From positions 248,001 to 312,000 of the forward strand of contig BDSL01000099.1 of assembly GCA_003116995.1 (NCBI GenBank): a stretch of 64,000 bases of DNA. Reading direction: 5' to 3'. This DNA comes from Yamagishiella unicocca. Taxonomy: Eukaryota > Chlorophyta > Chlorophyceae > Chlamydomonadales > Volvocaceae. The notes under the pieces were generated by a model. That model saw nothing but the letters and a program-made list of their open reading frames with translations, was not told where the DNA came from and ran no database searches. Position numbers and translations under genes: made by a program. This document shows, piece after piece, positions 1 through 13,369 of the stretch (position 1 is the stretch's first letter; every line of letters begins with the position of its first letter).

Positions 1-890
1 GCAAGCTCGTTCACAATGCTAGTTCCTACAGCGTCGTGGCCGCTCGCCGGGTTCAGTGCGGGGTCGAGGCAACCCCGGTGACAGCAACGTCAAGCGGTAG
101 CTGTATATCGAGCACTCATGCCGGCGGCGGTGAGACAGAAGCATCCGGGCAGAAGGGCAAGCACCATGTTTTCATTGACCATGATAACGATTGGCCGCTT
201 TAGCGCAAGAAGGCACAGGGTATACAACCTCGGACAGGGCGCGACTGCCCCGCGGGTCGGTGTATGTGCGCAATGTTATGGTCGGCATAGCCGCCCACGC
301 ATTGGAAACTTCGTGCCGGGCCCATGTGCGGCTGGGCCCACATGGCCCCGGCCAAGCAACGCAAGGCAAATCGCACGCGAATATAGGATAGCGAAAAGAC
401 CCAGCTGAGACGCGCAATTTACGGCAACTCCCTTCATTAGGAGTAACGACGTGTTAACAATGGCATCGGAGTAACCTGTCACGCTGAAGCGGGCGGCGGC
501 AGTCGTGAGGATTGAAACCGAAAGTTGCGACTTTAGGGCAGTCAGCAAAACTTATGGCATACTAGGCAGAGAGATTGGCTCCAATATGTTGAATACACGG
601 TTCTCCGCCAGTTGAACGAATGATGTGCTTTTAGGGTATCTACTCCAGGGTTCCGTCACGGGCGCAATGTCGTACTGTCTCACGGGGGGCCTTTTACTGC
701 CATGGAAAACTAGCGTCATCATGACTGCGTGGGAATACATTCCCTAGAAGGAAAACCAAGTACCTTCCTGGACCTTGCCGTGGTGGTGCAGTCGAACTAT
801 CGCCAAAATCGATTGGCAAAGCTGGACACCGATATCTCGGTTTTAAGGATTGAATAAGGAAGCACCTCAACACATACTACCGGCTTTAAT
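1..890. other. Gene-free left end
   Basis: No open frame here has family motifs or plausible splice-linked neighbours. The sequence is less GC-biased than the genes to its right. It lies directly upstream of the Argonaute start and should hold that gene's promoter and 5' UTR, but I cannot point to a TATA box or other defined element. Confidence 0.5.
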
Positions 891-3800
891 ATGTCTGGCC
901 GAGGCCGAGGCCAAGGTGCGCTGTCGCCGAGGGCGCAGAGAGCGGCGCTCTCACTCGTGGGTCACCGCCTGCCGTGCTACTCACTGCGCCTCACTACGTT
1001 GCAATGCAGGTGGCGGCGGCGGTTATGGGGGTGGTGGAGGCTACGGTGGCGGGGGTGAGTCCAACTTTCTAGGAATGAACTTTAGAGACGTTGGAGCACT
1101 TGTCCAGGCTGTAGGCCTTCTGTCCCGGGCCGGATGGAGTTCTTCGTGTAAGACTACCGGCAGCAGCCTATCCGGGAGCTTGCGGGCGCCAAACCATGTC
1201 ACTGCTGCCTCGGGATCCTCGCAGGCTGGTTCCTTCTTCTGTCCTAACTTGCGCATGTTATCGCCGCGTTGCTACCCTTTTTTTTATGGTTTCTTTGTTG
1301 CTTAATTTAAGATTCATTGTGCGCCCCCTCGCGGATAAACAGCATTAAACGTTCCACCTTCGCTCGCACCCAAGGCCAGGGGCTTGCGCGCATGCGTGCA
1401 ACCCACATCACTTCTGCCTCGAGATTCCTCACTGCCTGTTTCTCTTTTGTTAAGCAGCAAATATTAGTCGTTGTTTGGCAACCTTCTACCTTGCAGCTTG
1501 GGCAAGGTTGTTTTGCGTCATGAGGCGGTTAAAGCAAGCCTTCCATCTTCATTCCCACAGGCGGCGGCGGCGGCGGCCGCGGCGGCGGTGGTAGTGGCGG
1601 GGGTGGTTACGCCGGTGGCAGCGGTGGGGGAGGCTACGGTGGTGGTGGCGGTGGCGGCCGCGGCGGTGGTGCTGGAGGCGGCTATGGAGGCGGAGGCCGC
1701 GGAGGCGGAGGCTACGAGGGCGGCCGTGGCGGTGGAGGCGGCCGAGGTGGTTTCGGCGGCGGTGGTGGCCGTGGCGGTGAGCGGTGTCTCTTTGAACACG
1801 GGCAGCTGTCGGCCTGGCACCCCTGCCGAACGGAACAGCTGTCGCAGGATATCCCCTACAAAAATAGAGGAAAATAACGCAGCATTTGCATGTGGGCAAA
1901 GGCCCGACATCGTGTTGATTCATCACGACCCATGGGTCATTTTTCGGCAGCCTCGAAAACTTCAGCCCCCTTCGGCCTGGCAACAGGGATCCAATCTGCG
2001 CGTTTAATTCCGTCTGCGCATTCTGAAGCGCCATCCGCTTGCCACATCGACGCGTCGTCGCTCCACCCGGCGCCCCGGCCGCTCGCTCGCTCGCCTGCCC
2101 GCCCGCGTGACTTGTCCGTCCCTGGGCCGCCCTCCGTCCCCGGTTTGTATGCGCAGGCGGTGGCAACCCGGTCTCGACGCAGCAGGGCGCCACAATGCTT
2201 GAGGCGTGCCTCAAGGCGGCGCGTACTCTGACTGCGCCGGTCAACGTGAGCCATGGGGGGATGTGGGTTGGGGTCATGGGGCCGGAGTCGTTGCTGCGCG
2301 GCGGGTTTATATGACCAGGAAATTATGTATTTGGTTGCGACGGTGTGTTGGGGCGGTGTGTGCGCGTACCGCGACGCGCTTCGGGCTTTCGCTGAGTTTA
2401 AAAGTAAGGGTCTGTGAGGGACGAAGGTGGCTAAACTAGAACTGTTTTTATACGTGTAGTATCAAGTATCAAATCACTAATTAATTATCATGGGGGCACC
2501 CAGCGCGGCCGAACCTCCACAGCCTCCCGCCTCCGACGACTGGTGCCTCCCGCCCGAGGCCGCCTCGCTCCTTGTTGTACTCGGCGACATCCGTGTGCGC
2601 GGCTATGTGTGGTGCAGGTGGACGTGACCCCGGACGGCCGCCCCCTGGGCATCACTCGCCGCCCCAACGATGGTACTGTCGGCCGCGCTGTCAACCTGCT
2701 CTCCAACTACTTCGCGCTCTCGACCCTGCCGTCGTTTCCGCAGCAGGTGCGAGGGGGAGGGCGGGGGAGGGCAGGAGGGCCAGTAGGCAGCTGGGTATAC
2801 GCTGCAAAATATCAGATAACACTTATCGCTCGGGGTCGGAGCCGACTGGGTCGGAGCCGATAGCACAAGGAGAGAATCCCTCGCTCACTTGGGCTTCATT
2901 GTCCCTGCAGGCCTACCACTATGACGTGGAGATTCGGTCCGTTGAGGAGGCCCGGCCTGCTGGCGCGGGTAGGCTGAGGGGGGGAAGGGGATGTCGCGGC
3001 ATAGCAGCGGGGTGGGGCGCCTTGATAGAGCGGTGGTATAGCTCGCCGGTGCGCGTGGAGGCGCTGCAACATTGTTGGAGAGCGCGGGGGTGGTTATGTA
3101 GAGCTGTCAAGTGATGTACCAGCTGCGCACGTGGCGAGCCGGCGCATGCAGCCAAGTGCGTCACTCGACCCATATGCCGCAGTCATCGCAGGGAGGGGAC
3201 CCGCTCCCCAGAGCGCTGTTAAGCTGCGGCCGCCCTGGGATATGCCCTGCAGGTCGCGGCGGTGGACGGGGTGGGCGGGGCGGTGGACGGGGTGGTGCTG
3301 GCCGGCCGCCCGGCATCGCCCCGGCTCCTGCCGGCGCCGAGGGTGCGGGCCCGTCGGAGGGTGAGGCGGCAGAGCCCGGAGGCGAGGACCTGCCCCCCCG
3401 CCTGGCGCATCGCATCATGGCCACCCTGGCCCAGCAACACAACTGGTCGGCGGGCGCGTGGCGGTTTGACGGCAAGAAGAACCTGTTCTTCCCGGCGGAG
3501 GTGGGGCGGGGGGGCATGGCGCTGAGCTGAATGTGGTGGTGGTGGACACGGCGGGCTGGCTGGCACGCGGGGGGGGTCAGCAGGGTTGCGTGCGAGGACG
3601 GGCAGGGGCGCGGATGTGTCCAGAGTATTGCAGAGATTTCGATAATGTTGTGGTGGGGGTGCGGCCACTGCTGGTGCCAGTACCGCTCAGCAGCTTCAGG
3701 TCAGGCGGCGAGCCCATTTTCCCTGCAGTGCTGCCATCTGCCCGTGTGCTGTCACTCACCGGTCTCGGTCCTCGTTGCCCACTGCGTTGCAGCTCATCCC

Positions 3801-6800
3801 CCGCGAGGTTCGGGAGTGGTCCGTCGCCCTGGCCGCAAGGCAGGGGGAGCGGTCTGAGAGGGAGAAGAGCTTTGTGGTGCGTCGCTGAGGGGGAGGGGGA
3901 GATTAGGGAGGCTGGAGGCCCGGGTGCAGCGGCTGCAGCTGCAGGGTGCACACCTGTCACAGGCATGTTGATGGTCACGTGTGTATCCTGCACCAGGCGG
4001 CGCGGGCCGCCGAGCTGCCTTGCTGCGGTTCACCCCTAGACTGCTTTGGCGCCCAACGCCCGAAGCTTAATCGGCAGGAAATTCTCAGCCTCAAATCCCG
4101 TGTGGGCCCATTGCCCTTCATTTCCCACCAGGTGACCACCAAGTGGGCTGCGGTGGTCAGCCTTACCAGTCTACAGGACTACCTGGCTCGCCGCCAGCAG
4201 ACGGTGCCCCGGGACGCCATGCAGGTGGGGGTAGGGAATAGGGAGAAGTGGGAGGAGGGCGCCGCACCGAATATGGAGGACAGACAGCGGGCCCATGCGG
4301 AGGGCCGTGTCTTCCTTCCCAACCACAATTTTAGCTTCAGCAATGTCCACACCTCTGGGCCGTTGAGTATAATCATGCTCCGTCCTGACTGCAACTGACA
4401 ACTGTCTCCCCCCCCACGCTGCTTTCCGCACAAACCCCCACGCTGCCGTGTGCGTTGTGTAGGTGCTGGACATTGTGATCCGCCACGCCTTCGTGGTTGA
4501 TCCGCTGTGCACCGTAATGGGGCGGGGATTCTACTACGGCGCCGACGGAGTCGTGCCGCTGGGCGGAGGTGCCGAGATATGGACGGGCTTCCAACAGGTA
4601 AGAGGGCAGGGCGGGGGGCGGACGGGAGGGATTGGGTGGGTTGGAGGGGTGGTCTTGGCGCTGGGCGATGTCGGGGGACATGTTGGAACGGGATCGGCAG
4701 GAAGAGGAGGGCATGGAGCGGGTTCCCATGGTGGGGATGGGCGGCGACTATGGATGCGCCTGACGGTGTTCTTTTCCTTGCAGACTTGTGCGTTAGCACG
4801 GCGCCTAGCATTGCGTTCCAACATCTCCTCCCCTTGCCCTTGATGTCCGCCGCCGCCCAGAGCTTTAAAGCGGTGCAGGCGGGGTTGATGGTAAACCTGG
4901 ACTCCGCCTTCGCCGCGTTCATGTCGGCGCGCAAGCTTCCCGACCTGCTGGCGGACCTGTGCCGCGTCCGGGGCGGACCCGCGGGTCTGTCCCAGGTGGA
5001 GCCGCACCAGATACGCGGTGCCGCCAGGGGCCTGGTGGGATTCAAGGTGGGTTCCCCCTTTCCCCGGGTAGCCTAGGCCAAGCTTAAGACTCCACTGGCC
5101 TGGCCACTGGAGGCGACCTGTGAACGCAGTGCCCTCACGCTTGGTGGGCGGCTCGGGCTCGGAATCATGCGCCCGTCCGCCGCCATTGCTTCCCCCGGAC
5201 CTGCGCAGGTGGAGTACCCGCTACCCGGTGGCGCCCGGATGCGGCGCAAGGCCCTCGTGGGGCTGAGCGAGTACGGCGCCGACCGCACTATGTTCATGAA
5301 CGACAAGGAGGGCAGGTGGGTGGTCCTGGGGAGGGCAGCCTGGTATTGTTCGCTCCTTGACTGGATACGCTACTGGGCCCATTGCTTGTGCCCCGGTGGC
5401 TTCCACTTGCGTGGAGTCCGGTTGTTGGAGACGTATGTAGCCCGACGAGCTGGCCATGCTTGGGCCCCTGGTCGGGCTCGGAAGCTGGCCGTGGATTGGA
5501 GCCCATGAGGCCCCTTCCCAACAGGCCACCGCGGCGGCCTGGTGACCTGTGCCATAACAGCGGCAGTCCTTTCGCTGCAAGGCCTTTTGGCTCCGAAACC
5601 GCATGTGCTGGCTGCCCCACCGATATGTACCCGCGTGCGTCTCCCCTCGTCATCCCTCTCCTGTACGCACGGCGCCGCCATGGTGCACTTCTGAGCCGCC
5701 CGCGTCTCCCCACACCCCGCGCCGCAGGGAGATGAGTGTGGCCGACTATTTCAAGAGCACCGGCCGCCCGCTGTCCTTCCCGAAGCTGCCGTGCGCAAAC
5801 GTGGGCGACCGTCGTCGCCCGGTTTTCATCCCCTCAGAGCTCTGCACGTGGGTGAAGGGATCGGGGAGAGAGGAAGGCAGGCTGAAGGGCCCTCGCTAGA
5901 GGAGGGAGGGGCAGGCGAGATGTGCGGGGACGGAGCTGCGATGCAGGGTGACGGTGTCGCTACCGCGCTCGACTCAGGGCCGGCGGAGCTGGGGCATGGG
6001 CCGTGGTGTGAAAGCATGGCTGGCAGCGGCGGCAGCGTGCTGAGCCGCCTTTCCTCTTACGGGGCCCGGTTCTTCCCTAGCCCCCCTCCCCCCCTTGTCA
6101 TCCTGGCCGCACGTCAGATCGTGGCTATCACGGCTAGAACTTGTTCGCGGTCGCCAGTTCTTGCCACCGCTCGACAGTGCGCCGCACCCCGCCATCACAG
6201 GATCGTAGCGGGACAGAGGCGGATGAAGCTGGACGCGGCGCAGAGCAGCGGGATGATCACCGCCGCGAAGCAGGACCCGGCGGTGAAAAGCGATGCCTGC
6301 AGGAAGCAGGTGAGTGGGTGGATAGGTTCGCGGGTACCCACGTCAAGGCCGTGGCGTGGCGCGTGTGGCGCGGTGTGGCGCGGCGCGATCCCCATCTAGA
6401 AAGCTTGCCGTACGGGTGACCCCCTCCTCCCTCCTTCCCAATCCGCTGAGTGCAGGCAACTCGAGTCGAGAAGGCTCTCCGCGAGAGCGGCACAGAGTCA
6501 CGATGGGGGCTGAAGTTGTCGACCAACCTCATGCAGCTGCAGGGCAGGGTCCTCCCTACCCCTGTCCTTCAGTACGGCGACCCAGTGGCCTTTGACGTAG
6601 GGTCGACTGGCGCCTGGAACCTACGGTGGGGCGGAGGGGGGGGGTCGCCTGGCGCCGGGAGAGCTGGGTGTTTGCACAGGGGACATAAAGAGGGTACCCC
6701 CGGCACCTGTCTGATCTCCGCACCGGCACCTGTCCATATCCCTTTCCACATCCCCGCCCTGCCTTAACCCCTGCCCGTGTCGCTGCCCCCGTAGGAACGT

Positions 6801-8808
6801 CAAGTTCGTGGAGCCGCGGCCGCTGGACGCGTGGGCCGTCGTCGTCCTCATGAACAAAGAGGTGCGACGAGGTGGAATGCGAGGGAAGGTGGAAGTGGGG
6901 GGGTTTTGGGGGGGGGGAGGCCGGGGAAGGGGGTTCTTTGGGCCGACGCCGGTGGGTCTTAGTTAATGCGGCAGCTTGCCTGGTTCCTTAGGCCCATACC
7001 TGACTACCGGGGCCTTTAGCCGCATCTAACCGCAATGCAGCCCGCACCGGCCACCTGGCGGTCTTCTCCTCTTGCGGCTGTGCTAGCGCCCAAAACCGAT
7101 TCTGCGAAAACTTTACGTGCGTCGCGTGGGGTCCTCGCTCCCGTGCGTCTCGCCGTAGCCGATATAGCTTAGCCGCCAAAGGTCATATTACGACCTTCGG
7201 CTTTCGTATCCCCAACCCAGTTCTCCAGCATGCATCTCAAAACTTCTGTTTCAAACGGTTTTTTCGGACATCCACGGGTTTCCCTCGAACCCCTCATTAC
7301 CGCGCGCGCTGCGCCTGCGCTGGCTTGCACGGCGTGTTCCCCCTCAGGATGTGGACTACGAGGGCGAGAGCTCGCTGTGGGAGTTCCTTGGCGACCTGTG
7401 CACGAACATGATCAAGTGCGGCATGCGGGTGGTGAGTGGCGGCAGCGACACGACAGCCGCCCGCGGGCGGGCTGGGGACCTGCTTCCTCGCTCCCTCCCT
7501 CGCGGCTACACTCCCAGTTTCCTTCCGCCCCCGCGACCCTGGGCTACCCCGAGCACCGAATCGCGCTGGCGGGTGCCTCGATATGGCCGGCCAGTACGGA
7601 CCGTGTCGCGTCTAGCTCCGTTCTCCCCGGCTCCCGCCTTTCCTTACCCCCCTCCTCCCTCCCCCGCTACCTGCACCTCCGGCCCCCAGGCCAACCCCGT
7701 CGTCCCGGGCTCCACCGACTCCCCTCCCGTGGAGTTCGCGTTCAGCGGCCGCCAGAGCCGCGGCATCGAGGCCACCATGCGCGCCGCTGCCGATGCGGCG
7801 CAGGCGAAGTACAAGCGGCCCGCGCAGCTGCTCCTGGTAGTCCTCCACGACAAGGTGCGTTGCGGCCCCCGGGTGCAGGGGGGCCCCCCAGGACCAGGAG
7901 GTGAGGGTGGAGGCCGGGGAGTGGCAGGCGGCTGACGATGCGGTGGCCTGAGTGCGCAGTGGCGGGTGGGCTGCGTGCGAGGTGGCGATACACAGCTCTT
8001 AGGGCAGGCTGCCGAGCGCTATGGTGCCGCCTGGCTGGCGCTGCTGGAGACCGCCATCACCAACTCCGCTCACACCTATGCAATGGTTTTTCTTTTTTCT
8101 TCCAATGACGAAAAGTTACCTCTGTTTTTGTTTTGCCCCCTCCTGCCCTTCTCCACCGGATCCGGACCGGATCCGTATCCCAGGTGGTCGAGGAGTACCG
8201 GGACATCAAGCGAGTCTCTGATATGGAGCTGGGGATCCCATCGCAAGTTGTGGTGGGAACAAAGGTGAATGTGGTGTCTTGTGTGTCATGGGGGGCCTGC
8301 AGGGTGGGACTGCCCAGTGGTGCATCGGGCCGCACCCAGCGACTCGGGTCTCGTCACAAACGATGGCACGTGCTGTGTGCTCGTTGGCAGTCGCGCGCGC
8401 GTGCTACGCTCGCGCGGGCAAGCGCAGCACCTACACCGGCTTCCTGCTGAGCTCCGCTGCCGCCTGCGTCCCTGCCCCCCCTCCGCACACTCAGGCAAAG
8501 GTCGGCTTCCGGAACCACAAGGGTGGCGGCCCGCAGTACTGCGCCAACGTGGCCATGAAGATTAACAACAAGCTGGGCGGGGTCAACGTGACGCTGTCCA
8601 ACGGCCTAAGGTGGGCGCGCGGACGGACATGTGGACCAGGCAGCTGCGCGCGTCAAGCACAGGGGGCCAGCGAGCGCGGGGGGCCTCGACGATTGATGCG
8701 TGTGGCGGTCGGTTGCTCGGTCTGGGTACACCGCCGCTCTCCTTTCCGTCATCAGTACCTCGGCTTCGTCGCCCGGAGCCGCCGGATCCTAACCTTGCCT
8801 GTTGCCCC

Positions 8809-8874
<66 letters not shown>

Positions 8875-11376
8875 GCCGGCATCCCTAGCGGACCTAACTG
8901 GCGCTGCGCCCGCCCGCTCTCCCCTTCTCCCTTTGTCACGTTCTGCGTCCCACCCGCGCTTCCCCTCCCACAGGTACCTGCCGGTGCTGGGCGGCGCCGG
9001 CGCCAAGCCGTTCATGATCATGGGCGCTGACGTCACCCACCCCACCGGCGCAATGGCGCGGACGGACACACGCGACCCCTCCGTGGCGGCCGTGGTGGCC
9101 ACCCTGGACCAGACCATGGGCCGCTGGGCCTCCCGCGTGCTCCTGCAGGCCGGGCGGCAGGAGGTTATTACCGGGATGAAGGACGCTACGCGGGAGCTGC
9201 TGCTAGAGTTCTACCGGGCGAACAGGTCGGTGCGGGTGCCGGTGTGGGTGTGGGCGGGTGCGGCCAGGAGGGCTCAAGGCTGGGGCTGGAGGCTGGGAGT
9301 GCTGCCGGGTCCGCTTTCCCACCCCGTTACCGCACTGTTGAGCAGCACAGGCGCCCTGCCTCCTCCCTCCGCCGCCCTATGGCCGCAGGAACACGAAGCC
9401 CGAGCGGCTGGTGATGTACCGCGACGGAGTGAGCGAGGGGCAGTTCGACCAGGTGCTGGCGGAGGAGTACACCGCCATTCGCAAGGTAGGTGGGGCTCCC
9501 CGGGGGGGGAGGAGGGCGGAGGAGAAACCCGGGGGTCGATATGGCCGGGGCGGAGGCGGGGGCTGCGGATGGGCGTGGACAAGCGCTTTTGACAGGAGGG
9601 GGTTGGGAGTCTAATTATAACGTGAAGTGATAACTGCAGGCTTACTGGTGGTTTGTTGGTTGGTCCGACAGGGCCTGCTCGCGCCACTCGGCAGGCTGTT
9701 CTGTTGCCCGACAGCGATCCTCCACCCCGACCGCCCTAACCTAACCCATGGGCGATTTCGCCCATTGGCCAATGCGCACTCCTGATACCCGCGTGCCCTT
9801 ACTGTCACCGCTCGGTCACAGGCCTGCCAGGAGCTCGAACAGACCTACCGCCCGGCGATTACGTTCATTGTGGTCCAGAAGCGCCACAACACGCGCCTGC
9901 TGCCCGGCGATAACGCGGCAGCCGACAGCAAGTGAGCGCTGACGGAGGCGAAGGGGGTCTCACCCAGGAGGGAGCGTGACAGTGGAACCCTGGGGCCACC
10001 AGCGTCGGGGGGCCTCCAGGCCTGTAGTTGTGGACTGTGGGGGGGCCAAGACGCACCGTAATGATCGTTAGCACCCAGTATCGTGCCTCCTGACCGGCTG
10101 CTGCTCTGCCTCCCTGCCTGCTTGCCTCCCCCCCCTCGCCCCCCCCCCCCTCCAGGGGAAACGTGGTCCCGGGGACGGTGGTGGACCGGGGCATCACAGC
10201 CCCCGATGGGTTCGACTTTTACCTCAACAGCCACGCCGGTCTGCAGGTGCGGGGTGCGCCCCCTCGTGGCCTCTCCTTGGGGCCCGACGGGAATAGGGCA
10301 AGGTTAGGAGGGCAAAGGGTGCCCAGAGAATGGGCGTGCAGGCTGATCGCCCGTCCATATGCGGAGTCCACGGACCCAGTGCACACCCCGGCATTGCCTC
10401 GTGACACGGGCATGAAGGTTAGCGACGCCCCGCCCGACCTACATGCCAACACGCGCGTAGAATCGTACACGAGGTACCCCTTGCTCGCATCCGTACGGCC
10501 CACATGTTAAAACCTCCGTCCGCCGCCCCCCCTTCCCAGGGCACCAACAAGCCCGCGCACTACCACGTGCTGATCGACGAGATCGGCTTTGGGGCGGACG
10601 GAGTGCAGCTGCTCACCTACTGGATGTGCTATCTCTACCAGCGCACCACCAAGTAAGGCGCGGAGGGGCGGGGCGGAGGTGGCTGTGGCGGGGTGTGGTA
10701 ATAGGGCGAGTCGTAGTTGCATGGATGCGGGGGGGTGTTACGCGGCGAGTATAGGATTGTGCTGGGAGCCAGCCAGGCGGGCGACGGGGTGGTGCGGTGT
10801 TGTTGGGTGAGTTGCGAAAAACTGTGTGCATGGCACACACGGATAATGGCAAGTCGACGACGATGCCGTGGTCGTGACCGCCCCCCCCCCCCGGGGCCCC
10901 CGCTGCTGCTGCTACTGCCCCCGCAGGGCGGTCAGCTACTGCCCGCCGGCCTACTACGCGGACCGGGCCGCCTTCCGTGGCCGCACGCTGCTGGTGGGTA
11001 TCGGTCTTCTGCCCCCCGGGAGAAGATGACCAAGGGAGGGCAAACGGGAAATTGCGCACGAGCGTCAGCTACTGCAGAGCTCGATGGGATGGAGAGCTGC
11101 CCCTGGTGGTCCGCAGCCTTTTCAACGACGGCGTTTTGTCTTCACTTGTGTTGCGAAAAGACACCCCCAACGCACTGCCTTGCTGCTCCCAACGCGCCCT
11201 CTCCCTCGTGCTGCTGGCTGGGTTTGCTGCCGCCGTCCCTGTCGCTGTAGGCCGCGTCGTCGTCAGCGTCTGACAGCGCGTCCGAGGCTGGTTCTGTGCG
11301 CGGGGGAGGCGCCGGAGCTCCGCCCACCTTCGCGGGCATCCACCGGAACCTGACCAACGTGCTGTACTTCATGTAA
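891..11376 (+). CDS. AGO: Argonaute, slicer-competent, RG-rich N-terminus
   Basis: Small-RNA-guided silencing protein of about 1060 residues. Exons: 891-915, 1010-1054, 1561-1776, 2157-2245, 2618-2746, 2911-2968, 3253-3500, 3793-3876, 4132-4224, 4463-4597, 4861-5046, 5209-5315, 5728-5847, 6201-6309, 6456-6625, 6795-6861, 7348-7431, 7690-7854, 8184-8264, 8495-8610, 8974-9225, 9389-9485, 9822-9931, 10156-10246, 10540-10652, 10927-10993, 11251-11376. All phases join. Residues 1-95 are almost pure Gly with Arg and Tyr. The N domain follows, then PAZ (about 437-512), MID and PIWI. Catalytic residues are D795 (GADVTHP), E839 (RQEV), D872 ([10 protein letters not shown]) and H966 (AHYHVL). Guide 5'-phosphate pocket residues Y715, K719, Q731, K759 and K763 match human AGO2 Y529/K533/Q545/K566/K570; the AGO2 C546 position is Val. 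The protein ends LYFM. The start is chosen because MSGRGRG runs straight into the Gly-rich exons in frame. Slicing ability is inferred from residues only. Confidence 0.93.
7081..7293 (+). repeat. Dispersed intronic element, copy A
   Basis: About 210 bp inside Argonaute intron 16 (6862-7347). It begins at TGCTAGCGCCCAAAACCG and ends near ACGGGTTTCCCTCGAA. A nearly identical copy in the same strand orientation lies at 18028-18240 in an intron of the cyclase gene. Both ends carry an AAAACCG-like word in inverted orientation, which hints at short imperfect terminal inverted repeats as in a MITE. No coding capacity. Confidence 0.75.
8811..8874 (+). repeat. (CCTG)n microsatellite
   Basis: Uninterrupted tetranucleotide CCTG repeated about 16 times within the Argonaute intron 8611-8973, close to its pyrimidine-rich 3' half. 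Likely length-polymorphic. Confidence 0.9.
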
Positions 11377-11884
11377 CGCGGCTGCGCGGGCCGCAGCCAG
11401 CTGTAGAGGAAGCAGTACGGCGCTAGGCAGCGAGGAGAGTTGAGGCCAGGCGGGGCGAGGAGGCCAGGCGGGGTGAGGCAGCCAGGCGGCCTGTGGGATT
11501 GTGTGAGCTTTGAGGAAAAGTTTGTGCGGTTGTGATGGCGGGGGGAGCACTGGGCGAACGGATGCATGGGCCTCGGCCGCCCGAGAAGGAAGGGATATCG
11601 GCGTGCGTCTCGGGCAGGCAGGGGCAAGGCAAGACAATCATAATCGCGTTGGCCACAGATGGTGGTGCAAATGTGGGTGCGACGGTCTACGAGGCGGCGT
11701 AACACGATTGCTTTGGCGTGCAATGATTGCCATGGCGTACACAATCGAGATGGCCACAGTTCGTGGTGCCGTGACAGTACACGAGGCGGTGCAACAGGAT
11801 TGAGGTTTCGCTTACCACTATACAGGACTGCTTTTCCGTAAATAGTAGCAGCATATTACAGCCGCATTGTCTTGACGGGTACTT

Positions 11885-11889
11885 TGTAA
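11885..11889 (+). terminator. AGO: Candidate TGTAA polyadenylation signal
   Basis: TGTAA is the usual poly(A) signal of volvocine algae. This one lies about 510 nt after the Argonaute stop codon. No cDNA end is available, so assignment is tentative. Confidence 0.35.
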
Positions 11890-13369
11890 GTGCAAGTGAA
11901 TACGAAGATTCTCGGATGGCAATGGTGCTTCACAAGTTCCAGCTTATTTGACGGTGCGCACAGTGGAAAGCAGCTAAGGTCGTCATCTTAGCTACCAACA
12001 CACAGTTCCCATACGCTTCCGACTGTAGTGTAGCCAGTGCCAAGACACATAACCAATATAGGACAGCTTAATCCCTAGACAGCCGGGGCATGGCCTCGCT
12101 CATGTGGCCAGGGGGCCGCCCGCGGGTTGGGTTGGTTCGCGCAGTGCGCTTTGGTGCGTTGCAGGGCAAGTCGGTAACGACCGACCCACCGTGCGGTGTG
12201 GGGTGGCATGAGGTGGGGCGGCGCAGCACTACATACCTCGCCGGCGTCTCTGCCCACAAGACACAACCCCGCGGCCTATGATGGATGGCTGGGGCACCAA
12301 CATGGCTCACGACGAATCCAGTGCTCCCTTCTCCCGCCCAACAAGCGATCCGATCTACCTATCATAACAAGCGGTGGTTCGCTGGTCCTGGGCACACGAT
12401 ACAATTCATCGACTGGGCCCTCCACGCCCTGCACTCCACCAATCCCAAGCCAGTCCATAGTTCCATGCCGCCGCTTCTCACGCTCGGCACCTGGCACATA
12501 GTCGAACCCCGGTATGTAACTACCCGCAGTGTCGCATTGCAGAGGCAACGGTCACCTGAAGATCACCGAATGCACCGAACGCCCCGGCCTGACCCGAACC
12601 CCTGCGGCCTAATGCGCGTGCAGCCCTAATGCGGTAGGCGGCGATGGCGACGACCAGCGGCGCTGCTTCCGAGGACCCCACCCCACCCGGGTAGCATCTT
12701 CCCCCTTACGACCCCGTGGCCCCAGCAGTGCCTCACTACAACACACACACTGGCCCCACATAACGGCCCAGCTAGGTGCAGTACAGAACAGTACAGTGCA
12801 GTAAATTGCGCTGCAAGTAAACGAATTGCCTATCATGGCCGCCGGCAAAGCCCGTGCGAAGCGTTGGCCGACTGGCCCGGCTGGGGTCCGCACACTCCTG
12901 TGCAGCATGTCTTTTGTCTTACAGCCCCTCTCCACCACCACCACCCACCACCACCACCACCCACCACGCACCGCCGAAGGCAAGTCCAGCGCGGATCAGC
13001 CACCAGGGGCCTCCCTACCCCCCGGGAAGCTGTACGGACCCCTGCTTGCCTGTCTGCCTGCGATTTCCGCCACCGCATCATGGGCGCGCTGCCCCTCCAC
13101 CACGCAATGTTGGTCCAGCGAGCATTCGTACAAGCGGGCTGCCGCAGGTGCCCCAACACCACTCGGACGCCACCGCTTTCCCGCATGCGTCCAGCTCCAA
13201 GTTGCTATCCAGCGCTCCTTCTGCGCCACGGGCTCTGCTCCTCGCGGGTGCCCAAGCGGGCCAAGCGCCACTGCCGGCGATCAGTGGGCCGCGCAATCCG
13301 TGCCGCAGTCACAAGCACGCAGAGCACCAAAAGCCCGCAGGAAGGGAGCTCGGCCCTACACACACCAGC

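Noticed and set aside
1549..2277. Long minus-strand frames opposite the Argonaute N-terminus (Arg/His-rich).
   Set aside because: Shadow of the Gly-rich coding repeat: complements of GGC/GGT codons give Ala, Pro, Thr, Arg or His runs in the other frames.
8811..8874. CRISPR-like or regulatory repeat.
   Set aside because: A simple CCTG microsatellite without spacers. No CRISPR array, tRNA or rRNA gene was seen anywhere in the window.
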